Below are positions 24,532 through 28,963 of a stretch of 28,963 nt of DNA, one piece after another. How positions within the stretch are numbered: position 1 is the stretch's first letter; each line of letters starts with the position of its first letter. The position numbers were made by a program, and so were the translations under genes. The stretch spans positions 1-28,963 of the IMG/VR virus record IMGVR_UViG_3300020410_000048; one strand, given 5' to 3'. This DNA is from a virus. A model generated the notes under the pieces. It was not told the origin of the DNA. It did not search any database and saw only the letters and a program-made list of their open reading frames with translations.

Positions 24532-24934
24532 AGAAAATTTAAAACAGATATATGTAAAATATAATTTAGATAAAGAAGATATATTTACATTAAAATTTGG
24601 TAATACTGAAAAACATATTATTACGAGGAGTGGAGTAGAAAAAATACAAAATACATTAGGTATTGAGTGTAATTATAAAATAGAGAAATTATCAGAGGAT
24701 CATAAATCATGCATTATTTTAGCAACAGGATGTATATTTAAAATAGATGATAAAGGACAAAAAGTACCTGCAATGATGTTACAATCATTTGGAGAAGTAT
24801 CACCTAATAATAATAAATCTCCATATCCAATTTCAATCTGCGAAAAAAGAGCATTAGCAAGAGTGGTGATTAAAATGAGTGGATTGTATGGTATTCATTC
24901 AGAAGATGAAGCAGAAGATTTTAAAAAACAATAG
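24524..24934 (+). CDS. Conserved phage protein, possible recombination (Rad52-like) function
   Basis: A 136-residue protein. N-terminal KYNLDKEDIFTLKFGNTEKHIITRSGVEKIQNTLGI is followed by strands (NYKIEKLS, SCIILATGCIFKI), then GEVSPNNN, YPISICEKRALARVVIKMSGLYGIHSEDEAEDF. The last part resembles the KALAR...GLYxY..ED pattern of DUF1071/Sak-type single-strand annealing proteins, though the rest is not a clear match. Next to DnaA-like, SSB-like and initiator genes, a DNA-handling role is reasonable. This assignment is tentative. Confidence 0.55.
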   Translation: MNKENLKQIYVKYNLDKEDIFTLKFGNTEKHIITRSGVEKIQNTLGIECNYKIEKLSEDHKSCIILATGCIFKIDDKGQKVPAMMLQSFGEVSPNNNKSPYPISICEKRALARVVIKMSGLYGIHSEDEAEDFKKQ

Positions 24935-25150
24935 ATGAAACCATATCTCATATTATGTAATAATGCATCAGATATATTAGTAATGACTACTAAAGAAGAT
25001 TTATTAGATATATTACTAATGTTAAATAAAGATCCTGAAATAGAGGTAATAGATTTTATAGAGTATAGATCAGAGGAGTATAAAATGTTAATTTATGGAG
25101 ATGATTATATAGCAGAAGAAAATATAATAGATCATGCAATCAGTAAATAG
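24935..25150 (+). CDS. Small acidic protein of unknown function
   Basis: A 71-residue acidic protein (MKPYLILCNNASDILVMTTK start; DFIEYRSEEYKMLIYGDDYIAEEN late). It begins at the base after the preceding stop and overlaps the following gene by 17 nt, so translation is tightly coupled. Strand-helix-strand spacing hints at a small alpha/beta domain. The strong acidity could suit a DNA mimic or regulator. No family recognised. Confidence 0.55.
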   Translation: MKPYLILCNNASDILVMTTKEDLLDILLMLNKDPEIEVIDFIEYRSEEYKMLIYGDDYIAEENIIDHAISK

Positions 25151-25574
25151 ATTAGTTAGAATTTGTTGCTATTACAACAAAGTAAAATTTGCAGATTTTT
25201 ATAATCTATATAGCAATGTAAGAATAAAAGATACGAGATCTATAGTATATCATATATTAAAAACAGAATTAGGATTAAATACATATCAAATAAGCGAATT
25301 ATTTAATAAACCTGTAGAATATGTAGAGGATCATATAAAATATCATTATAAAGAATATGATATAATAAATCATTATAAAAAAATATATGAAAATACTATT
25401 ACTCAATTTAGAAATTGGAATAATACAGATTTAGATTTAGCATATAGTATAGTAAAATCAAAATATGATGTAGAGAGGGAAAATAAATATGAACAGATAT
25501 TGAATGATAATAATAGATTAGAGCATGAGATAGATATATTAAAAATTAAATTAAATAAAAAAAGTTATGTATAA
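25134..25574 (+). CDS. DnaA domain IV-like DNA-binding protein
   Basis: A 146-residue protein. Residues about 5-72 follow the plan of the DnaA C-terminal DNA-binding domain: VRICCYYNKVKFADFYN, RIKDTRSIVYHILKTELGLNTYQISELFNKPVEYVEDHIKYH, comparable to the region of DnaA that reads origin boxes. No AAA+ ATPase part exists. The C-terminal 50 residues form a coiled coil (KYEQILNDNNRLEHEIDILKIKL). It may recognise the phage origin or compete with host DnaA. It lies just before the SSB-like and initiator genes and overlaps the next gene by 8 nt. Confidence 0.6.
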   Translation: MQSVNRLVRICCYYNKVKFADFYNLYSNVRIKDTRSIVYHILKTELGLNTYQISELFNKPVEYVEDHIKYHYKEYDIINHYKKIYENTITQFRNWNNTDLDLAYSIVKSKYDVERENKYEQILNDNNRLEHEIDILKIKLNKKSYV

Positions 25575-25905
25575 AATTAGAGGTAAAATAATAGATAGTA
25601 GAAATGAAACTATAAAATTAAAAGATGGAGAAAATGCAAAAAAAATGTATATCACTATAGAAGAAACTGATACAGGTTTTAATCATAAACATCAATTTGA
25701 GATTTTTGGAGAAACAAAAATAAATTTATTTAAAGATAAAATAAAAAAGGATAGATATGTGAAGATAGATTTTTATATTAAATCAAATGCATGGAAAGAT
25801 AAATTTTTTAATACTTTAAATATAAAAGATATTAGATTAGAAGATGATATAGTAATACCTGAACAAGTATATGATAATACAGAAGAAAATGATACTCCAT
25901 TTTAA
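25567..25905 (+). CDS. SSB-like OB-fold protein (DUF3127-like)
   Basis: A 112-residue protein with the compact strand pattern of an OB fold (MYKIRGKIIDSRNETIKL, KKMYITIEETD, HKHQFEIFGETKINLF, RYVKIDFYIKSNAWKD, FNTLNIKDIRLED). It ends TEENDTPF, matching the acidic tip (D-x-PF) that bacterial single-stranded DNA-binding proteins use to recruit partners. This suits the DUF3127 family of Bacteroidota SSB-like proteins. It would coat single-stranded phage DNA during replication and lies 24 nt before the initiator gene. Confidence 0.78.
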   Translation: MYKIRGKIIDSRNETIKLKDGENAKKMYITIEETDTGFNHKHQFEIFGETKINLFKDKIKKDRYVKIDFYIKSNAWKDKFFNTLNIKDIRLEDDIVIPEQVYDNTEENDTPF

Positions 25906-25929
25906 AAATTAACCTTAAAATCAGAAACA

Positions 25930-26730
25930 ATGGCTAAATATAGACAAATACATACAACTTTTTGGAATGATCCATTAATTTTAGATCTAACTCCTGAACA
26001 GAAATACTTTTATTTATATCTACTTACTAATCCTAATGTAAAACAATGTGGAATATATGAGATTAGTATTAGGCAAATGACATACCATACAGGATATAAT
26101 ACAGAAACTATAGAAAAATTATTAGATATGTTTGTGAAGCTCAATAAAATAGTATTAAGTAAAAAAACTAATGAGATTGCATTAATTAATTTTTTAAAGT
26201 ATAATTATTCTGCATCTCCTAAAGTTAAAACATGTGTAGAGAAGGAATTAGATGAGGTGAAAAATAAAGACCTTATAAAGTATATATATAGTATAGATAC
26301 TTTAAATATAGAGTATGGTAATAATAATAAGAATAAGAATAAGAATAATAATAATAAAAAAGAAAATAATAATAATAAGAATGTTTTACCCACTACAGAA
26401 ATTTCTTTTAAAAATTATGTAAATGAATTAGATCATAAAGAACATCATCAAAATTTTATAGATTATTGGTGTGAAACTAATTCTGCAGGTAAAATGAGGT
26501 ATATGTTAGAAAAAACATTTAGTATAGAAAAAAGATTAAGTAGATGGGCTTCAAATCAATTTGCAACTAAAAAAAAGAATGGTATGCCTGATTTTTATGA
26601 TAATGCATATGTAAATAGGATAAAAGATGATCAAACCATGATGAGTAAATACAGAAAACATTTAATGAGTTTAGGATATGAACAAAAAATGTCCTATAAT
26701 GGATCTGCATCATGGGTATTAAAAAAATAA
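25930..26730 (+). CDS. Phage replication initiator / replisome organiser
   Basis: A 266-residue protein. The N-terminus KYRQIHTTFWNDPLILDLTPEQKYFYLYLLTNPNVKQCGIYEISIRQMTYHTG is the winged-helix domain typical of phage O-like/DnaD-like initiators. A low-complexity Asn/Lys linker (about residues 130-154) is encoded by an AAT/AAG repeat, and the C-terminal domain (FIDYWCETNSAGKMRYMLEKTFSIEKRLSRWASN) is the usual end of such proteins. It probably melts the phage origin and loads host helicase; no polymerase or helicase is encoded in the window. As in lambda, the origin may lie within the gene. Confidence 0.78.
   Translation: MAKYRQIHTTFWNDPLILDLTPEQKYFYLYLLTNPNVKQCGIYEISIRQMTYHTGYNTETIEKLLDMFVKLNKIVLSKKTNEIALINFLKYNYSASPKVKTCVEKELDEVKNKDLIKYIYSIDTLNIEYGNNNKNKNKNNNNKKENNNNKNVLPTTEISFKNYVNELDHKEHHQNFIDYWCETNSAGKMRYMLEKTFSIEKRLSRWASNQFATKKKNGMPDFYDNAYVNRIKDDQTMMSKYRKHLMSLGYEQKMSYNGSASWVLKK
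26320..26382. repeat. AAT/AAG trinucleotide repeat in the initiator gene
   Basis: About 63 nt made almost only of AAT and AAG units on the + strand, encoding the Asn/Lys linker. It has strong strand asymmetry (almost no C) and would melt easily. Possible DNA-unwinding element or origin component within the initiator gene; a neutral linker repeat is the alternative. Confidence 0.6.
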
Positions 26731-26733
26731 GAT

Positions 26734-27147
26734 ATGGATATAAGTAAACTACCAATAAAAGATATATATGATTTAGTAAAAGAGGGTGAAATAGATCCTA
26801 TTAAAGCATTTGTAGTATTAAAGGAGATAGAGAAAAAAAGTAAAGAGTATAAAAGTAAAATAGAAGATATTGCATTAGATGAATTATCTAAATATGGTAG
26901 AGAAGGATTAGAAATGGATGGTAATCAAATAAGTATTAAAAGATCTGCAGGTAGATGGAGTTTTAAACATATAAAGGAAGTAGTAGAGTTAGAAAATGAA
27001 TTAAAAGCATTAAAAGAAAAACATAAAGGATCATATAAACAAATACAATCTAATATCACTTCAATAGGTGAAGGTGGTGATGTAATAGATCCTGCAGAAT
27101 TTAAAGAAGGTAAAGAAATAATACAAATAAGACCAAAATGGATATAA
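26734..27147 (+). CDS. Hypothetical helical protein, possible nuclease-inhibitor-like coiled coil
   Basis: A 137-residue charged protein: N-terminal helices (IYDLVKEGEIDPIKAFVVLKEIEKKSKEYKSKIEDIALDEL), then EMDGNQISIKRSAGRWSFKHIKEVVELENELKALKEK. The central KRSAGRWSFKHI and following coiled coil are the most distinctive parts. I do not recognise a confirmed family; a role in DNA protection or replication is inferred only from its place after the initiator. Its end overlaps a 32-residue membrane peptide ORF by 10 nt. Confidence 0.6.
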   Translation: MDISKLPIKDIYDLVKEGEIDPIKAFVVLKEIEKKSKEYKSKIEDIALDELSKYGREGLEMDGNQISIKRSAGRWSFKHIKEVVELENELKALKEKHKGSYKQIQSNITSIGEGGDVIDPAEFKEGKEIIQIRPKWI

Positions 27148-27236
27148 TAATAATAGCATTTATGGTAGGATTAGCAATAGGTATATATATAGTTAGTCAA
27201 ATATCAGAATGGATAGATAAAAACATAAATAAATGA
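27138..27236 (+). CDS. 32-residue membrane peptide
   Basis: An ORF starting MDIIIIAFMVGLAIGIYIVS and ending SEWIDKNINK: one membrane helix and a short polar tail. It overlaps the previous gene by 10 nt and the next gene by an ATGA junction, so translation coupling is likely. The exact fit into the gap makes it credible despite its length. Function unknown. Confidence 0.55.
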   Translation: MDIIIIAFMVGLAIGIYIVSQISEWIDKNINK

Positions 27237-27583
27237 TAAAACATAAAAAAGTATATTGTGATTTCTTTGGATATAATGAAGGTGATTTAATTCTATGTGA
27301 AGCATGTGTATCAGATTTTGAACACAATATATTATATCCATATAATAAAGTAGAAAATAGAGTAGTAAGAGAGGCGGTAGATATTCATCATTTAACTGCG
27401 AGAGGTATGGGATCTACTAAATGTTGTAATATAAATGAAATACCTAATCTTATTGCATTGTGTAGAGAACATCATATTAAAGCAGAAGGATGTAAAGAAA
27501 CTAATAAAAAATATAGAATTATACATTTAAAAAATATAATTAAAAGATTAGAAGATGAAGATTTAAATAAAATAAAATGGTAA
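27233..27583 (+). CDS. HNH-type zinc nuclease-like protein
   Basis: A 116-residue protein. CEAC (Cys22, Cys25) begins a zinc knuckle; the core is VDIHHLTARGMGS (His52, His53), then NLIALCREHH (Asn72, Cys77, His80, His81). This is the His-Asn-His order of HNH endonucleases, in a form often found in phage replication regions and recalling NinG-like recombination nucleases. It probably cuts or repairs DNA during phage replication. It overlaps the membrane peptide gene by 4 nt and the methyltransferase gene by 1 nt. Confidence 0.75.
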   Translation: MIKHKKVYCDFFGYNEGDLILCEACVSDFEHNILYPYNKVENRVVREAVDIHHLTARGMGSTKCCNINEIPNLIALCREHHIKAEGCKETNKKYRIIHLKNIIKRLEDEDLNKIKW

Positions 27584-27996
27584 TGAAAAATAGAAATTTA
27601 ATACATAATGATAGTTGGAAAACCCCTAAAGAATTTTATGATAAATTAGATAATGAATTTAATTTTAATTTTGATCCATGTCCTTATATGCATGATATGA
27701 GTTGGGATGGATTAGAAATAGAATGGAAAGAGAGAAATTTTATTAATCCTCCATATAGTAGAAAATTAAAAGAGGCCTTTATAATGAAAGCAATAGAACA
27801 ATCTAAAAAAGGTAAATTATGTGTAATGTTATTACCTGTATCTACAAGTACTAATATATTTCATGATTATATATTACCTAATAAAAAAGAAATAAGATTT
27901 ATTAAAAGAAGATTAAAATTTATTGGATATAATACTAAAGGAGAATATGTAGATAATAAGTGTGGTATGCATGATAGTATGATAGTAATCTTTTAA
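27583..27996 (+). CDS. Dam-like DNA N6-adenine methyltransferase (phage type)
   Basis: A 137-residue enzyme from ATG 27583, sharing a TAATG overlap with the preceding stop; an in-frame ATG 6 nt upstream is less likely. It has SWKTPKEFYDKLDNEFNFNFDPC (residues 11-33) and the catalytic NPPYS motif (Asn55), then LLPVSTST and IRFIKRRLKFIGYN, as in the phage DNA_N-6-adenine-Mtase family. It should methylate adenine, often in GATC, using S-adenosylmethionine. GATC is frequent in this window. This is the second methyltransferase here, so the phage can protect both adenine and cytosine. Confidence 0.88.
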   Translation: MKNRNLIHNDSWKTPKEFYDKLDNEFNFNFDPCPYMHDMSWDGLEIEWKERNFINPPYSRKLKEAFIMKAIEQSKKGKLCVMLLPVSTSTNIFHDYILPNKKEIRFIKRRLKFIGYNTKGEYVDNKCGMHDSMIVIF

Positions 27997-28006
27997 AATT
28001 AATATA

Positions 28007-28213
28007 ATGACTAAACTATATATAGATAAGAATAAAGAAGTAAAGATAGAAGATACATCTATTACTGAATATTTTACCCATATAGGTGAGAGAGCAGTAA
28101 TATATAATAAAAGAATTAATAAAGAGATAGAAGGGTTAGATAAATTTAATAAAGAACAAAAAAAGATAATAAAAGAATTTTTTATACATCTTCTAAAGGA
28201 GTTAGATAAGTAA
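28007..28213 (+). CDS. Small hypothetical protein
   Basis: A 68-residue charged protein starting MTKLYIDKNKEVKIEDTSIT and ending in a helix IIKEFFIHLLKELDK. No recognised family or membrane segment. It follows the adenine methyltransferase by 10 nt and precedes a promoter-like sequence by 12 nt, so it probably ends the operon. Confidence 0.55.
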   Translation: MTKLYIDKNKEVKIEDTSITEYFTHIGERAVIYNKRINKEIEGLDKFNKEQKKIIKEFFIHLLKELDK

Positions 28214-28224
28214 AATAAATTGAT

Positions 28225-28232
28225 TATCTTTG
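28225..28232 (+). promoter_or_regulatory. Putative -7 box before the terminal gene pair
   Basis: TATCTTTG matches TAnnTTTG exactly. It lies about 95 nt before the next ATG, in the longest untranslated gap of the early block. No TTG is seen at the -33 spacing, so the match rests on the -7 box and location. A long structured leader follows. Confidence 0.45.
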
Positions 28233-28237
28233 TATAT

Positions 28238-28307
28238 CCTCTTTATGAGGTTTTTGTATTGTTTCTGTGTAAACCCTTCTTTGTTTTTATTACATTGAGG
28301 GGTTTAC
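28238..28307 (+). promoter_or_regulatory. Structured leader with two inverted repeats
   Basis: First, CCTC-TTTAT-GAGG followed by five T (28238-28255) resembles a very short attenuator. Second, GTAAACCC (28269-28276) is the exact reverse complement of GGGTTTAC (28300-28307), extendable by three pairs including one G-U. Both lie in the leader between the -7 box at 28225 and the ATG at 28328. They might form an attenuator, RNA-binding site or protein operator controlling the final genes. Confidence 0.45.
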
Positions 28308-28327
28308 TATTTATAAGTAATTGTAAT

Positions 28328-28555
28328 ATGAAAAATGAAATAAGCATTACAGATTTATTAGATATGTGTGGTAATAATGTATATGATACAGAGTATTCAC
28401 ATAAATTAACTATATCATGTAAACATAGTACTCATAGAATGTTTAAGGAATTAAAAGAGAAATTAAAGATGATGGATATAAAAGTAAATAATGCACAATT
28501 ATTTGAGTATATGGTAGTGGAGTTATATAATAGTAATCTAAAGAGTTTAATATAA
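28328..28555 (+). CDS. Hypothetical protein upstream of HNH endonuclease
   Basis: A 75-residue protein starting MKNEISITDLLDMCG, with SHKLTISCKHSTHRMFKELKEKLKMM and NAQLFEYMVVELYNSN. The LTISCKHSTHRMFKELKEKL followed by a helix is reminiscent of ribbon-helix-helix-type small regulators, but this is not certain. ATG 28328 is preferred over a TTG at 28220, which falls in the promoter region and would give an unlikely hydrophobic extension. It shares a TAATG overlap with the HNH gene. Confidence 0.6.
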   Translation: MKNEISITDLLDMCGNNVYDTEYSHKLTISCKHSTHRMFKELKEKLKMMDIKVNNAQLFEYMVVELYNSNLKSLI

Positions 28556-28908
28556 TGCCTTACTTACCTACATCAACTAAATACAAATGGATGAGGAAGA
28601 TAGTGAAGGTAGAGGATAATAGATCCTATAGTAAACCTGAACATGCAAAGTTGTATAATACAACAAGATGGAGGAAGATGAGAAACATGCACATCAAACA
28701 CAATCCTCTGTGTGTAGTATGTAAAAAAAATAATAGAATAAAAGTTGCAGATGTAGTTGATCATATAGTAGAGGTAGCAGATGGTGGTAATATGTATGAC
28801 TATACTAACCTTCAATCTTTATGTGATTATCATCATAGATCCAAGACCTCCTATGCAGTACATAGAAGAAAAAAAAATAAAAAAGATGTCAATAGTGAAA
28901 AAAAATAA
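28555..28908 (+). CDS. HNH endonuclease, packaging-associated
   Basis: A 117-residue nuclease. HNH core: CVVC (Cys53, Cys56), VVDHIVEV with His70, NLQSLCDYHH (Asn85, Cys90, His93, His94), ending in a Lys/Arg-rich tail. The preceding YNTTRWRKMRNMHIKHNPLC is typical of HNH proteins encoded next to terminases in HK97-like cos phages, where they work with the large terminase in cutting at cos. If the ends are joined, the small terminase gene follows after about 150 nt, matching that arrangement. Confidence 0.88.
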   Translation: MPYLPTSTKYKWMRKIVKVEDNRSYSKPEHAKLYNTTRWRKMRNMHIKHNPLCVVCKKNNRIKVADVVDHIVEVADGGNMYDYTNLQSLCDYHHRSKTSYAVHRRKKNKKDVNSEKK

Positions 28909-28922
28909 ATATCAGAGGTAAT

Positions 28923-28933
28923 GGGAGGGGGGT
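28923..28933. repeat. G-rich right-end motif matching the left-end element
   Basis: GGGAGGGGGGT, followed by GTTT, differs from the left-end copy at 32-43 only in having six rather than seven G in the second run. The rest of 28909-28963 is A-rich and shows no gene. The paired motifs flank the natural or assembled genome end. Confidence 0.5.
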
Positions 28934-28963
28934 GTTTATCACAAAAAACAAAAAACTCTAAAA

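Noticed and set aside
28220-28327. Hydrophobic N-terminal extension of the gene at 28328 from a TTG
   Set aside because: It overlaps the -7 box and inverted repeats; the hydrophobic run is a by-product of the T-rich leader.
1-28963. Prophage or temperate phage signals (integrase, repressor, att site), tRNA, CRISPR or insertion sequences
   Set aside because: No reading frame shows recombinase or repressor motifs, and no cloverleaf, spaced repeats or transposase were seen.

Overview
The window reads as an essentially complete genome of a small, strictly lytic-looking tailed phage (siphovirus, HK97-type head) of a Bacteroidota host, most likely a flavobacterium. Host evidence: the DNA is very AT-rich; genes lack Shine-Dalgarno sequences and start behind A-rich leaders; several intergenic gaps carry the Bacteroidota -7 box TAnnTTTG (one with TTG exactly 19 nt upstream); and both secreted proteins have signal peptides ending in Asn-Ala-Gln. 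All genes I accept are on the + strand. I see no integrase, repressor, tRNA, CRISPR or transposon.

Layout. 99-3106: packaging (P27-like small terminase, large terminase), interrupted by a C5-cytosine DNA methyltransferase and a 45-residue basic ORF. 3131-3794: a small insert between terminase and portal with its own promoter and terminator, holding two unknown genes; the second ends in a textbook sliding-clamp-binding pentapeptide. 3823-8520: portal, prohead protease, major capsid protein, strong terminator, two head-tail connectors and an HK97 gp10-like protein. 8521-12652: a duplicated tail section with two tail-terminator (DUF3168-like) proteins, each carrying a large lectin-like C-terminal extension, then two major tail proteins. 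12706-16036: tail assembly chaperones joined by a -1 frameshift, tape measure protein and a small membrane protein. 16047-20221: tail tip and fibre-like proteins.

20218-23561 is a host-exit block: a secreted putative outer-membrane beta-barrel with an EF-hand loop, a membrane-anchored coiled-coil protein, a secreted thioredoxin fold lacking its cysteines, an M15 endolysin, a holin-like protein and a metallophosphoesterase. 23562-28908 is the replication/early block: small unknown proteins, a possible recombination protein, a DnaA domain IV-like protein, an SSB-like OB-fold protein, a replication initiator with an AT-rich repeat inside its gene, a Dam-like adenine methyltransferase and two HNH proteins. 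The last HNH gene would directly precede the small terminase if the ends are joined, the usual order around cos sites. G-rich motifs sit at both ends.

Most notable signals: (1) the twin tail-terminator/lectin fusions followed by twin tail-tube genes; (2) codon choice that appears to avoid particular short words, with CAGC apparently absent from both strands and GGWCC absent at Gly-Pro junctions; (3) the clamp-binding peptide gene; (4) the outer-membrane/periplasmic protein set beside the endolysin. All family calls come from motif reading without database searches.
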